Origin: a virus | Strand: one strand, 5' to 3' | IMG/VR virus record: IMGVR_UViG_3300047095_000699 | Location: 1 to 43,353 of that record | Length of the DNA: 43,353 nucleotides | In this document: positions 9,985 to 19,243 of the stretch, one piece after another | How positions within the stretch are numbered: position 1 is the first letter of the stretch | Layout: each line of letters starts with the position of its first letter | The notes under the pieces: model-generated | Database searches by the model: none | What the model was told of the DNA's origin: nothing | What the model saw: the letters and a program-made list of their open reading frames with translations, nothing else | Program-made: the position numbers and the translations under genes

Positions 9985-11028
9985 TTACGTCTTAAGGGCG
10001 CCGTAGGCGCCAAGGCCGGATCCCACAAGGCTACTGACACCGGACATAATGCCGGACTTAACTTGAGCCTGAGCGGCGGCGTAAGCGGCGGCTGTCTGCT
10101 GGTTGGAACCCTGCATATCAGCCATATACTGGGACTCGCCTGTGAAGAGTCTAGGCCCGATGTTGCCGGCGAAGCCGCTGGCGAACTGTTGCTGACCGAT
10201 GGCGGCGCCGAACGCCTGACCCTGACGACCAAGCACGGCTTGGAACGGATCGGCGGTAAACGACTTGTTGAGGGCAAGGGTGGCGTTGGCGTTCTGGAGG
10301 GCCGTCTGCTGGCGCTCGATACCAAGCCTGTAGGTGCCTAGGACGTCCGCGATCAGACCCTGATTGCTCATACCAAGGCCGCGTTCGGACATACCTCTTC
10401 TGGCGACCTGAAGGGCATAACGCTCCTGCGCCGGATTGAGGCCGGTGCCGGCCTTGACGTTGGCTAGGGCTTCGGCGTTCAGCGCCTCAAGCAGTGACTT
10501 AGATCTAGGATCGGCGTCAAGGTAGGCTTGGCTTGCCCTTCTGCCTAGCGTCTCGACAGCGCTGATATCTGCCTCTCTTTGCGCCCTGAGGGACGCGGCC
10601 TCGGTTCTGGCAAACGAGGGCATAATCTGATTCTCAAGCATTGAGAGCAGACCCTCATCAGCAAAGGACGCAGGATCAGGCGTAGCCTCTGACAAAGTCT
10701 TAAGCCTGTTTAGTTCTGTCTTTTGCTCGGTGGTGCCTCCATTACCGATCCTAGCAAACAGATTGTCGTAATCGGTCTTAGCCTTATTCTGTGTGGCTAA
10801 GGCACCGTAATAGTCAGCCTGAGCCGCATTAGAAAGATCCATCGGCCTTGTTCTACCAAGCAGAGCGTTACGGTAGCCGGCTAGTTCCAACTGCCTGTAC
10901 TTTGGCTGAAAAGCGGCCTCGGCGGCGTACAGAGACGGCGCCATCTCGACCTGAGCGCGCAGGGAGTCGCTGGTCTCCTTGTAGTAGTCGCGAGGCGGCG
11001 GCGCCTTTGGGCCTTTACCGCCCCCCAT
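9985..11028 (-). CDS. Putative internal virion protein, 347 aa, glycine-zipper C-terminus
   Basis: It begins MGGGKGPKAPPPRDYYKE, a head commonly seen in small ejection or neck-associated proteins of marine-type podoviruses. The middle is Ala/Arg/Gln-rich and helical. The last 30 residues (SGIMSGVSSLVGSGLGAYGA) form a glycine-zipper hydrophobic segment able to enter membrane. The gene overlaps the upstream 147-residue gene by 14 nt. It has a fair Shine-Dalgarno (GGAG, about 8-11 nt before the ATG), unlike most genes here. Position and composition suggest a protein ejected with the DNA; this is inference, and the family name is not certain. Confidence 0.8.
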   Translation of the reverse strand: MGGGKGPKAPPPRDYYKETSDSLRAQVEMAPSLYAAEAAFQPKYRQLELAGYRNALLGRTRPMDLSNAAQADYYGALATQNKAKTDYDNLFARIGNGGTTEQKTELNRLKTLSEATPDPASFADEGLLSMLENQIMPSFARTEAASLRAQREADISAVETLGRRASQAYLDADPRSKSLLEALNAEALANVKAGTGLNPAQERYALQVARRGMSERGLGMSNQGLIADVLGTYRLGIERQQTALQNANATLALNKSFTADPFQAVLGRQGQAFGAAIGQQQFASGFAGNIGPRLFTGESQYMADMQGSNQQTAAAYAAAQAQVKSGIMSGVSSLVGSGLGAYGALKT

Positions 11029-11458
11029 TGTTAGTTCTCCGGCTAAGGAGACCCCTCGCGATTTTATGAACGTTCATAGGTACAAATTTGCCACGCCGAA
11101 TGGCATAACTGGGCTTCTCGTCAGGAAAGTACTGAAGGAACCCTTCCGCAAGAAGATCGCGCGCATCTTCGTCCTTTGCGGCAAGTTGGGCAACAAAGAT
11201 ACACTTTTTACCATAGGGCGGATCCCAGATAAACGGATTTTTTGCGTATTCCTCATCGCACTCGTAGCAGATCATAGCCCCGCTCACTTTGCCGGTCTTT
11301 GGGTCTACCGTGATAATGGTGTTTCCAAGCGAGTAGTGGAAGGCCACGTACTGCTTGAGCGCCTCCTTATCCTCGTAAATCGTGCCGGCAATCTCTTCTG
11401 CCGGAACCGTCTGTTCGACCAGATCTACGACCCCATCGATGACGTTAGGAGCGATCAC
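11015..11458 (-). CDS. Small virion-operon protein, possibly acetyltransferase-like fold, 147 aa
   Basis: The protein is compact, about 50% charged or polar, with no signal or membrane segment. The middle (VAFHYSLGNTIITVDPKTG, then GAMICYECDEEY) alternates strand and helix in a way that recalls GNAT-like small internal virion proteins of T7-type phages, but I see no clear acetyl-CoA loop. The gene overlaps the fibre gene by 4 nt (ATGA) and the downstream ejection-protein gene by 14 nt, so it is translated within the virion operon. The gene is well supported; its function is not. Confidence 0.75.
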   Translation of the reverse strand: MIAPNVIDGVVDLVEQTVPAEEIAGTIYEDKEALKQYVAFHYSLGNTIITVDPKTGKVSGAMICYECDEEYAKNPFIWDPPYGKKCIFVAQLAAKDEDARDLLAEGFLQYFPDEKPSYAIRRGKFVPMNVHKIARGLLSRRTNNGGR

Positions 11459-12831
11459 AGGAGCGCCGTTGTGCCGGCTGTGATGTCGTCCTTGTTCCAG
11501 AGTTCAGCCGTAGAGCGAACGATGAAATGGTGGTATGCGATTCCGATATTAGACTCGGTAAACTGAATCTGAAGTTGGCGAGCAATGTCTTCGCTACCGA
11601 TCGGGAAATCAGATCTTTCAATTTTGAAGATCATCGAGTGGTTCACATTTCCCTGACCGCTCGCAATCTGGAATCTTCTTACCTGAATTTCTTTCATCGG
11701 ATATGTAGCACCTCCGACAGTCTTTGCTTTAAGTCTAAGCCTGTAGTCGATGTACGCACTTACACCTGTTGACAGGTCATTGTGCCATACATCGATTCTA
11801 AGAAAGTATGTTTCATTGGCTTTGATCGAGATCTCAGCGTTAGATTCCCACATCAGGAAACCACCACTAGTAAGTGCGTTAAGTTTGAAAGAGTTGGCAA
11901 CATTGTACCCTGCCGCAAAAATACTATCGGGGACATTTACATAAGCAGTAGATTCAGAACCCCATTCAAACTCTCTGTATCCTCTTTTGAGCGGAAAGAC
12001 AGACGTGGTTCCGGCCTTCTTGTACGTGGTAGCGTCTACTGTCGTAGCGTTTACAACAGGAACCGTAAGTTCTTCCTGCAACCTGACCTCAACCGTATCA
12101 GTAGCCTTTCCTTCTACCACTTTCTGCCCGATCTCGACAGCCTTTGCGGTCTTTCTTCCAAGGCCAGCGGACTGAAGTCCGGCAGTGTCGTACCTATCAA
12201 ACTCCTTCTCGATCTTGTAGACGCTGGAGTAGTTGCCGTTTACCTGAGCGCTCTGCGTAATCGTCCAATCGTTAAAGTAGTTTGTCGTGTTACCTTGAGT
12301 CCTGAGCGTGATAGATCCGTTATTGCCCCATCCGCCTCTGGAAATGGCGCCTCCGGCAAACAACTGGAAGTTTTGAACTTCGTGCGTCTCACTTGTAAAA
12401 ACGCCCAAGAGAGACGATGTGTTGCTGACGTTAAGCGTACCAAAGTTGACGGTGTTGATCGTCTGACCGTTGCTACCGCCTGAGGAATCCATAAGAAATC
12501 CGCAGTAGGTATTAAGGACTGGTGTCGCCGTATATAGCCAAGTCTTTCCGTAGGGACTGCTAGGATTGTCGTATCGGTGGAACTTAAGACCTGTATCGGA
12601 TAGCAGGATGCCACCCTTAACGAAGTCCTCTACAGAGGTCTTCATATAAGAGTTGATGCTGGAATCGTAGATCAGGAGAGCATCGTTAAGCGAAATCGTG
12701 TCAGCGAAAAGAATGCTTTTGCCGTAAACGAACGAAGGACTGATCGAGGAGTTATCGATCAGGTTCTTGAGTTTCTCGGCGGTTACCAGATCGCCGTCAT
12801 TAAAGTTTTGGAGTCGTGTAATGTCGGGCAT
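11455..12831 (-). CDS. Putative tail fibre / receptor-binding protein, 458 aa
   Basis: The N-terminus (MPDITRLQNFNDGDLVTAEK) resembles particle-binding ends of phage fibres that start with a short 'inventory' helix. The rest is rich in Ser, Thr, Asn and Gly with predicted beta structure, typical of trimeric fibres. The C-terminal half (from about residue 290, after KRGYREFEWGSESTAYVNVP) is a compact beta-rich region that could be the receptor-binding head. Its ATG lies 1 nt after the nozzle gene stop, and it overlaps the next gene by 4 nt. Assignment rests on composition and neighbours rather than a diagnostic motif. Confidence 0.7.
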   Translation of the reverse strand: MPDITRLQNFNDGDLVTAEKLKNLIDNSSISPSFVYGKSILFADTISLNDALLIYDSSINSYMKTSVEDFVKGGILLSDTGLKFHRYDNPSSPYGKTWLYTATPVLNTYCGFLMDSSGGSNGQTINTVNFGTLNVSNTSSLLGVFTSETHEVQNFQLFAGGAISRGGWGNNGSITLRTQGNTTNYFNDWTITQSAQVNGNYSSVYKIEKEFDRYDTAGLQSAGLGRKTAKAVEIGQKVVEGKATDTVEVRLQEELTVPVVNATTVDATTYKKAGTTSVFPLKRGYREFEWGSESTAYVNVPDSIFAAGYNVANSFKLNALTSGGFLMWESNAEISIKANETYFLRIDVWHNDLSTGVSAYIDYRLRLKAKTVGGATYPMKEIQVRRFQIASGQGNVNHSMIFKIERSDFPIGSEDIARQLQIQFTESNIGIAYHHFIVRSTAELWNKDDITAGTTALL

Positions 12832-12832
12832 T

Positions 12833-14803
12833 TTATTCTTTGTTTGTAAGGTTTCGTCCGGTCAGCGTAGCGTCAACGGCAACCCCTCTGATCGCCGGTC
12901 TGCCTGTGATGATCCTAAATTCGGCTTCTACTCCGTACCCTCTTTGAGCGATCGAAGCCCTTCGCGTGACGTCAGGCTCTGGAACCGATTGATAGAAATC
13001 AGCCTCAAGCGTTCTGTCTGGGTTGTAGACGTTTACGAGAGTCTTGATGGCGCCGCCGGTCTGGAAAGTTAGATCTGCCTGAACAGAAGAGAACCGTTTC
13101 TCAAACAGGGTTCCGAACGTGAACCTTCTTGTGGTCATCCTGCTGTCAGGAGGAACTACTCTGTTTGCGTTTGGCCTAAGCCAAAATCCGTACTCGCGCT
13201 GGGGCGTAGCAGGATCATCCTCAGTAAGGCTCGCCGGAAGCACGGAAATGCCAGTTCTGTCGGTCTCATCGCCTGTCTCCGTTTCCTCGCACAGGAATAC
13301 GCCGCCGGCAGGGGGAGGAATAGGGACGCCTGAGTTCACATAGGCAAGGCGTCCGCCTCCGTAATTCACCGCAAACAGGCGCTTCTTGTTTCCGTAGTTT
13401 ACAACGGCGAAGTCGTCTACGTAAAAGTCCCAAGACTCAGGAACGCCTGTGGCCCTATGAGCGTAGGTATCGACTGACTCCCACGCCTTATTTAGGATGT
13501 TAAAAATGAACACCTTGTTCGGCCTTGTGTGCGGGTTTCCGTTGATGTCGTTTCCGACCGGAAGCGCCATATACAAGCGGTTGTCAAAGAATACGCCGTG
13601 GGCCTTATCCAAGTAGTCCCTGTTGTACTGGAGCAACTGGTCGTTGATCGGAGAGGAGACAGGATCCAGCGTGTTGATCGTCTTAAGATCCAACTGGGGT
13701 TCCAGCATATAGATGCCGCCGTCAGACAGGAAGAACACGTATCTGCCGGTGTTAACCATAGCCCTTCGGCCTACGCAACCGAACGAATTTGAGATACTTG
13801 TGATGTAGGACTGGTTGTCCGGAGACTCTCCAACCAAGAACTGCTCGTTTACCACCCTACCTTTGTAGATGGAGTTCCGCTGGAAGATGATGAACTCGTT
13901 ATCTAGCCAAGGCGTGAATCCGATCAGTTCATCGTATCCGCCTAGGTTGATCGTGAACTGACCGTACGTTAGGTCAAAAGTGTTGAAGTCTAGGAAGTCG
14001 GAAACCGCAAGGCTGTCCCTGTTTACCTTAACGACCATCCGGTTGTTCTGGTAGATCGCCGTATCGGTAGGCGGCATATTTGCTACGGCGCCGGAATCAA
14101 CGCCTTGAACGACCGTAGAGATCTGCGAGCCGTCATAGACTAGCGCGCACTTTGCTCTTTGTGCTAAGCAACTTTCGGTTTTAGAAGGATGAGTCGCATC
14201 CAGTTGGTATGTGAAAGTGCTATTGCTTGTCACGGTCACCACCTTGCTTCCGTTAAAATGAGCGTCCGTAGCCGTTGTGATGCTTACCTCGTTACCACTG
14301 ACGTAGCCGTGCGCTGTAGGGATGGTTCTAGCGGCATCTGAATAAGTAGTGACCGTAACGGTCAGCGACTGATGTCCAGTGTATACTAACTTCGCAAAGT
14401 ACTTGGATAGATCCGGAAGACCTCTGTGAATGTAGAGTTTGTTCACGGCCTGAACCAACTGAACCCTATCCGTAGATCCTACTGATCTGCCGGCAGGAAA
14501 CAGGATCTTAGCCTCAAAAAGGTTAGCGTCTGGGCTGAACAAATACAGTCCGTTGCTCGCGACCACGGCGATCTTTTCGACCCCTGACTGCGTGACGTAC
14601 CTACCGGAGGCAAACAACGATTCGCCGTCTAGGGCGTCATTGTTCATTCTCTTGTTGCCCTTTCTTCCTTGGGCAACGCCTCTTTCAAGCCTGATGTTCT
14701 GCGCGTACTGAAGAAACTGCTCTTTCAGCAATACCGGATTGGTACGGCTCTCCATTCCAATGAAGCCGCCGTCTTTCTCGATCTGGTATTGAGCATTAGG
14801 CAT
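12833..14803 (-). CDS. Tail nozzle / hub protein, beta-propeller type (T7 gp12 or P22 gp10-like), 656 aa
   Basis: The first 60 residues follow the pattern of podoviral nozzle or stabilisation proteins: a GGF segment, a Pro-containing loop, then QYAQNIRLERGVAQGRKGNKR. Repeated beta-rich units with aromatic-Gly motifs (for example GLYLFSPDANL and GGIYMLEPQL) suggest a propeller-like body. It overlaps the preceding 217-residue gene by 1 nt (TGATG) and precedes the fibre gene. It would close the tail channel below the adaptor. Three AGA arginine codons occur close together near its start, typical of the late genes. The fold class is inferred; a structural tail role is likely. Confidence 0.75.
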   Translation of the reverse strand: MPNAQYQIEKDGGFIGMESRTNPVLLKEQFLQYAQNIRLERGVAQGRKGNKRMNNDALDGESLFASGRYVTQSGVEKIAVVASNGLYLFSPDANLFEAKILFPAGRSVGSTDRVQLVQAVNKLYIHRGLPDLSKYFAKLVYTGHQSLTVTVTTYSDAARTIPTAHGYVSGNEVSITTATDAHFNGSKVVTVTSNSTFTYQLDATHPSKTESCLAQRAKCALVYDGSQISTVVQGVDSGAVANMPPTDTAIYQNNRMVVKVNRDSLAVSDFLDFNTFDLTYGQFTINLGGYDELIGFTPWLDNEFIIFQRNSIYKGRVVNEQFLVGESPDNQSYITSISNSFGCVGRRAMVNTGRYVFFLSDGGIYMLEPQLDLKTINTLDPVSSPINDQLLQYNRDYLDKAHGVFFDNRLYMALPVGNDINGNPHTRPNKVFIFNILNKAWESVDTYAHRATGVPESWDFYVDDFAVVNYGNKKRLFAVNYGGGRLAYVNSGVPIPPPAGGVFLCEETETGDETDRTGISVLPASLTEDDPATPQREYGFWLRPNANRVVPPDSRMTTRRFTFGTLFEKRFSSVQADLTFQTGGAIKTLVNVYNPDRTLEADFYQSVPEPDVTRRASIAQRGYGVEAEFRIITGRPAIRGVAVDATLTGRNLTNKE

Positions 14804-15456
14804 CAGTAGGGCGGGTTGTTCCCATTGTCAGCCGTGTAGAAGCCTCCAGAACCATTAAGGTAGACGTAGCGGTACATCCAGTTCAGAGTATTGCTGTCGT
14901 AGAAGTAAGCATTAGCAATAGGGCTGTCCCAGTTGCCGGCGTAGTTAGGCCCAGTTCCAGCAAAAGGATTATTGCTAGGAGATGTGTAATAGGTCGTGTT
15001 ATTTACGCTATCCCAGTAGCCTAGGGTGTAGTAATTAATCGTTTGAAGACCTACATTAGCGGTTCCGTTCAGGTTGACAAAGTTCATATTACCATCGTAA
15101 AAATCGAAATTGTACGATGCTTCATATGCTCCACCGGACATACCGCCAAGATGGGTATTAGCGCTGTTCCAAGGCCACCACGTGTTGGTATCAGGTCTGT
15201 AAACCAGAACAAAGTTCCCAGACATCGAAAACGGATGGTTCCAACTGGCGGAAGGAAGATGCACCTTGTTGCTTATGCTAGGATAAATGTTTGTGTTAGA
15301 AAAGTTCCACAGAAATGTGTTAGTCACAAACGGATTACCAGTAGACGGAGTAGCAGACGCCGTAATGGCGTTCAACGCGTTCTGGGTAATCTCGTTACCC
15401 ACCTCGACCACATTGGTCGGGATTTGGGTGCTAGGCCCACTGATCGTGATTCCCAT
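14803..15456 (-). CDS. Asn/aromatic-rich structural protein of unknown function, 217 aa
   Basis: I do not recognise the family. After a short helical head (residues 1-40) the protein is extremely rich in Asn, Tyr, Trp, Ser and Gly, with segments such as NTWWPWNSANTHLGG and TLNWMYRYVYLNGSGG. Lys and Arg are nearly absent, which is unusual beside its neighbours. This composition fits a beta-structured exposed protein, such as an accessory fibre, decoration or glycan-binding domain. It overlaps both neighbours by 1 nt (TAATG and TGATG), so it is expressed with them. Confidence 0.7.
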   Translation of the reverse strand: MGITISGPSTQIPTNVVEVGNEITQNALNAITASATPSTGNPFVTNTFLWNFSNTNIYPSISNKVHLPSASWNHPFSMSGNFVLVYRPDTNTWWPWNSANTHLGGMSGGAYEASYNFDFYDGNMNFVNLNGTANVGLQTINYYTLGYWDSVNNTTYYTSPSNNPFAGTGPNYAGNWDSPIANAYFYDSNTLNWMYRYVYLNGSGGFYTADNGNNPPY

Positions 15457-15755
15457 TAGGAATTAGCGTAAGCGAGGTGAACCTGAGTGCTGGCGGCGCT
15501 GGAGATCAGTCGGACTGGGCCGTTGTAATTCTCCTGAGTGATGCTACCAAGCGGAGGGATCCGGATGCCAACGGCTCCGGTTTCGGCGAAGATGGCCTGA
15601 ACGGTGGCTGTCGCGGATGTGTTCTGGATGACCAGAGCAACGCGGCGTGTGCCGGCTGGGGCCGTGGGAAGCACGGCTACTGCGGAGGTACCAACGGTGG
15701 TGTCGGTGTGGACGTAGCCCTTGATAAAGGCTCCCTGATATTCGTTTCTGCTCAT
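15456..15755 (-). CDS. Small beta-rich virion protein (decoration or head-fibre like), 99 aa
   Basis: The protein reads as a single beta-sandwich: VALVIQNTSATATVQAIF, then GIRIPPLGSITQENYNGPVR, then QVHLAYANS. This pattern of alternating strands ending in a hydrophobic edge is common in small phage head- or tail-decorating proteins. It has no cysteines, signal or membrane segment. It lies between the adaptor and the Asn-rich protein and overlaps the latter by 1 nt. A decoration or tail accessory role is inferred from fold pattern and context. Confidence 0.65.
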   Translation of the reverse strand: MSRNEYQGAFIKGYVHTDTTVGTSAVAVLPTAPAGTRRVALVIQNTSATATVQAIFAETGAVGIRIPPLGSITQENYNGPVRLISSAASTQVHLAYANS

Positions 15756-15756
15756 T

Positions 15757-16536
15757 TTAGTAAGGGTTAATGAAATTCATTCTTCTGATCTGGCCTTGCT
15801 GGCGAAGTTCCTTGTCGAACTCCTGCTCAAGAACAACAGATGCGTCCACGTCAGCCTTGCCGGCGTCTTCGTACTGCTGTTCGGATCTAAGGAAGTCAGA
15901 GAAAACGCCCCTAGCGATGTAAGAGGCAAAGATATAAGGAACCTCTACCTTTTTCCATCGCGCATCCCCTGAGGACACTGCGTTGATCGGCATAGTGCCG
16001 GCAGGAATGGCTTCCGTAGCCGTGTAGAAGTTGCCTGTGTGAGGCTTGCCGGCGACCGGCATATAGACAGGCGTACCTGATCCGGAATCGAAATAGCACT
16101 GGGCGCCGGCGGCGTAGGCCACTGTCGGAGACCAGAGGTCACCTGTGAACTGCGGACACTTCGTGCGGTATTCGATCCACACGGTAGTCACAGGAGCGTT
16201 TACAACGATCTTTTCAACACCGTTGACTTGGGCCAGCGCGTACGAGACGTACAGACCTTCGGTCGTTGTTAGCGGATTCCTAGAGTAGACCCCAACGACT
16301 TCTCCTGAGTCGGCAGGGATAGCAACGGATCTCAGATCCGTGACCGTATCGTGGGCCACGGCGCCCTCGACATACTTTGTCAGGGAAGACCACGGATAGG
16401 CTTCCCACGACATCCGGATCCGTTGATTGGAAAATTGCCTGACCGTCCGGAAGGACTGATCAGTGATGTTTGAAAGGTCAAACCCGCATAGGTTGACCGC
16501 GTCAAACAAGACCGTACTGAAATCGGCTAGTCTCAC
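15757..16536 (-). CDS. Head-tail adaptor / gatekeeper (T7 gp11-like tail tubular A type), 259 aa
   Basis: The N-terminal region (residues 1-60, helical, NQRIRMSWEAYPWSSL) and the C-terminal helical segment (IFASYIARGVFSDFLRSEQQ, then DKELRQQGQ) match the pattern of podoviral adaptors that sit under the portal. A beta-rich insertion lies between them. The start is GTG at 16536, overlapping the preceding stop as GTGA. Order (capsid, small protein, adaptor, nozzle) supports the call. A different neck protein is possible. Confidence 0.65.
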   Translation of the reverse strand: MRLADFSTVLFDAVNLCGFDLSNITDQSFRTVRQFSNQRIRMSWEAYPWSSLTKYVEGAVAHDTVTDLRSVAIPADSGEVVGVYSRNPLTTTEGLYVSYALAQVNGVEKIVVNAPVTTVWIEYRTKCPQFTGDLWSPTVAYAAGAQCYFDSGSGTPVYMPVAGKPHTGNFYTATEAIPAGTMPINAVSSGDARWKKVEVPYIFASYIARGVFSDFLRSEQQYEDAGKADVDASVVLEQEFDKELRQQGQIRRMNFINPY

Positions 16537-16898
16537 TTTCTGGACTTCCGATTACCAGCGATCTTCTTGTTTACGGAGACTTGGCTCTTCTTTGCTGTAT
16601 TGACCACGCACTCAGGATTATCCTTAAGGAACTCCCCTAAGAATCCTTTGTCTTTCCAGCAGTCATACGTGCCAAAGTACTGTCCCCAAAAGTGGTAGGA
16701 CTCAGGAGGGATTCGGGCAACGAGTTGCCCGATCCCATCCACAGCCCTATCGACACCGTTATAGTTGGCTTGCGCCACCCTACGCAGAGTGTCTTGAGCC
16801 TTCTGCTTCTGGGCGTCCCAACCAGCGCTGAGTTCCTTATGAACCCCTTTTAGGAGATCAGAAGGAAGAGTCTCAGCGATCTGGCGGGAGACGTCCAC
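16533..16898 (-). CDS. Small conserved-looking structural-operon protein, 121 aa, function unknown
   Basis: I do not recognise this gene. The N-terminal half is helical and amphipathic; the second half has a distinctive aromatic stretch (ESYHFWGQYFGTYDCWKDKG) with two cysteines, then a strongly basic tail (KKIAGNRKSRK). It lies between capsid and adaptor and overlaps the adaptor by 4 nt. The position suggests a head-completion or neck role, but nothing in the sequence proves it. Confidence 0.65.
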   Translation of the reverse strand: MDVSRQIAETLPSDLLKGVHKELSAGWDAQKQKAQDTLRRVAQANYNGVDRAVDGIGQLVARIPPESYHFWGQYFGTYDCWKDKGFLGEFLKDNPECVVNTAKKSQVSVNKKIAGNRKSRK

Positions 16899-16906
16899 GG
16901 CTAGGC

Positions 16907-18061
16907 TCAGAGGTCGAACTTACCGAAGGCGAGCGGGTTATGGATGCAAAGACCCAGAACCATCTCGATCGCGTTAGCAGGGCCACCACCGTTGTCGGTC
17001 AGTTCAATGACCTCAGCGATGTTGCCGCCGTAGCGGATTTCGGTATGTTCAAACGGAATGATGAAGCCCTTATCGAGGTCAGGGGTGAAGTTACCGAAGG
17101 TGCCAGAGGCCGGATCGGTGTCCACATCGCCAAGCCAGTTGGAGACGTGAAGGTTGATCTGACCGAAGTCGCCTTGGAAGACATCGATGTACTGCTTGTA
17201 GGTGGTGTCGCCACCTTCGCGCATCGTACGGATCGGGCTGGAGGAAACAGCGCCACCGTTCGGAGTGGTGTAAACCAGACCGGAGAAGGCGCGCTTCAGG
17301 TTGACGGCAACGAGAGCGTCCCAAGTGCGGGACTGACCGGTCTGCTTGTACAGGGCGGTCAGCATATCCTGACAGTGGGATTCGTTGAGGGCCGAGGCCG
17401 AGGCGCACGTGTTGGCGTTCGCGACAGTACGGCTGGTGCCACCGATAGTCTTCGTGGCAGAGGCCGCGATGATGTTATCGGCAGGGGTGCAGTACTGGTC
17501 AGGAACCGGAAGCGTGGAATCCTTTTCCCACTTGGTCTTCGTCCAAGAGTTAAGCGCGCGGGTGCGGTAGCCGACCGTGCCGTTGTCCGCCTGAGCGGTC
17601 TGGGACGAGGTCAGCGCGACTTCAACGTCACGCTTGATGGCGAGCATCGCCTTAGCCATCTGGCGCGAGCGCTCAGAAGGGGTGCCGGCGAGGCGAACCA
17701 TATTGGATTCGACCAGTTTCGAGACGCGGAACTTGCGTCTGAAGATCTGGGGATAGGCCGCGAGCGTGGCTCTGTAGCCGATGGTGAACTGATCCATCTT
17801 GGCGCCGCCGACCGTATCGGTCATCGTGTTTTCATCCGTACCATCGATGACCGGCTGGACGCGCGGATCGGGGTTGGAATCAACCTGCCACTGGAACAGT
17901 GTGTTAGAGGGTTCAGCGCCCTTTCGGCACATCGCGGTGAAGGGGGTGTCCTTCGCCTCGACCAGCGTGATCATATCCGCGATATCCTCGCGGCGACCGA
18001 CTCTGTTGGCTTCGTTGGCGGCATTGTAGCCCTGCAATTCTCTTTCAAACAATCTAGGCAT
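16907..18061 (-). CDS. Major capsid protein, SU10/DUF5309-like HK97 fold, 384 aa
   Basis: The segment ADMITLVEAKDTPFTAMCRKG followed by FQWQVDSNPDP near residues 28-65 is the usual start of the capsid domain in this family. Further family-like features are the YPQIFRRKFRVSKLVE spine-helix region and the C-terminal beta strands ending in CIHNPLAFGKFDL. Length is normal for the family. It follows the scaffold gene by 29 bp. Translation initiates without a Shine-Dalgarno; an ACCAAATACT leader precedes the ATG. The shell is built with the scaffold and portal products. Confidence 0.88.
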   Translation of the reverse strand: MPRLFERELQGYNAANEANRVGRREDIADMITLVEAKDTPFTAMCRKGAEPSNTLFQWQVDSNPDPRVQPVIDGTDENTMTDTVGGAKMDQFTIGYRATLAAYPQIFRRKFRVSKLVESNMVRLAGTPSERSRQMAKAMLAIKRDVEVALTSSQTAQADNGTVGYRTRALNSWTKTKWEKDSTLPVPDQYCTPADNIIAASATKTIGGTSRTVANANTCASASALNESHCQDMLTALYKQTGQSRTWDALVAVNLKRAFSGLVYTTPNGGAVSSSPIRTMREGGDTTYKQYIDVFQGDFGQINLHVSNWLGDVDTDPASGTFGNFTPDLDKGFIIPFEHTEIRYGGNIAEVIELTDNGGGPANAIEMVLGLCIHNPLAFGKFDL

Positions 18062-18090
18062 AGTATTTGGTGCCTTGCGGCGGTTTAGAA

Positions 18091-19101
18091 CTAACGAGAC
18101 TTTAACCTTGCCTCAATAAGGAGCGCTAGATCATCGCGAGAACCACTCTGTGAAAACCTACTTTCGGCTTCCTTGGCATTCTGGAATTTTGTTGAGTTTG
18201 CCGTGGGGCTAACCGAAGGGCGAGTGGGCTGTAGTTGAGGTTTTCTCAGGTTCTGCTGAACAGAGGATTTGGCGTTTCTCATCTGACGGCTTTGTAGGCC
18301 ATAGACGAAGTCCCCGATGACCAACTTGTAGTCAGGGAACTGAACCAATTCAGGGAAGTTCTTGAGGAGTGCCACGGCTGTCTGGTACTCCTTGGTATCC
18401 TTCTTCTTCCACCACGGATATTCGGCCTCAGCGACCGGATCGAAGTGTCTGCGAGCGTTGATGAACTGAGACTGCGCCGGAATGTTGACTTCGATATCCT
18501 TGAGGGCGTTGATCTTCATCTTGCGGACTTCTGCTTCGTCCACGTTGAGGAATTCACCGTTACCTTTCGGGATCTCTCCGCCATACGGATTCTCTTCGCA
18601 CCAGTCTCTGATCTGTCTAGCCTGTTCCAGCGCTTTGTTTAGACCGGCGTCATCCAGCACGTTTCCGTACGGATTCTTCGTTCTAGACGGCGTGGGCAGT
18701 TCCTTCTCGTTCCGCAGTTTATCCAGTTCGGACTTCAGCCTTTCGGCTTCAGCCTCCGCCTCGCGGCGCTTAGCAGTGATCTTATCGATCCGCTTCTGGA
18801 TATGCTTGGGGATACCATTCCCCTCTTCTCTATCATCAGATCCAGAGTCCTCTGCCGAGTTCTCTTCTGATCTGTTGCTATCGCCAATGTCGCGCTGGAG
18901 TTCCTCTGCCAGAGGGTCATCGAGGGCGGTTGATTGGTCTTCCACCGAGTTGTTATCGGATCCGGTGGCCTCCGAGGAGCCGAGACCAGTTTCGGCTCCA
19001 GTCTCGATGAGGGCGGCAAGACCCTCTAGCGACAGAGCGCTGGATTCGCTCTGCGGATTTGCCTGTGAGGCAATATCATTGTTGTTTTCTGCGTTGGGCA
19101 T
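18091..19101 (-). CDS. Scaffolding protein, 336 aa
   Basis: The N-terminal third is Ser/Glu/Asp/Asn-rich and disordered. A central coiled coil (about residues 100-140, RRREAEAEAERLKSELDKL type) and a basic helical C-terminus follow. This is the classic layout of phage scaffolds, which bind capsid through the C-terminus. The gene lies directly upstream of the capsid gene, as expected. There is no Shine-Dalgarno before the ATG at 19101; a 142-bp gap separates it from the next gene upstream. Confidence 0.82.
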   Translation of the reverse strand: MPNAENNNDIASQANPQSESSALSLEGLAALIETGAETGLGSSEATGSDNNSVEDQSTALDDPLAEELQRDIGDSNRSEENSAEDSGSDDREEGNGIPKHIQKRIDKITAKRREAEAEAERLKSELDKLRNEKELPTPSRTKNPYGNVLDDAGLNKALEQARQIRDWCEENPYGGEIPKGNGEFLNVDEAEVRKMKINALKDIEVNIPAQSQFINARRHFDPVAEAEYPWWKKKDTKEYQTAVALLKNFPELVQFPDYKLVIGDFVYGLQSRQMRNAKSSVQQNLRKPQLQPTRPSVSPTANSTKFQNAKEAESRFSQSGSRDDLALLIEARLKSR

Positions 19102-19243
19102 ACAATTTAAGGACTTGTAAGATGTCCGACAGGGTTTTGTGGATCCCAGAACCGAAGGTAGTTTTTGCCGGCAATATCAACAGGTCAACAAAGAGAGCCT
19201 GTGACTGCTACTTCGCGCATCTTTTAGCAAGTTTTGGTATACA
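19102..19243. other. Intergenic gap before the scaffold gene
   Basis: This is the largest gap inside the late operon (142 bp). On the minus strand it has TTGACC followed 17 nt later by AAAACT, a weak promoter-like pair. I see no hairpin with a T-run. It could hold a separate promoter for the scaffold and capsid genes, which must be made in excess, but the evidence is slight. Confidence 0.3.

Noticed and set aside
16940-18088. 382-codon plus-strand frame opposite the capsid gene
   Set aside because: It is the exact antisense of the capsid gene, which has clear family features; the frame has no leader and its protein is a typical antisense composition.
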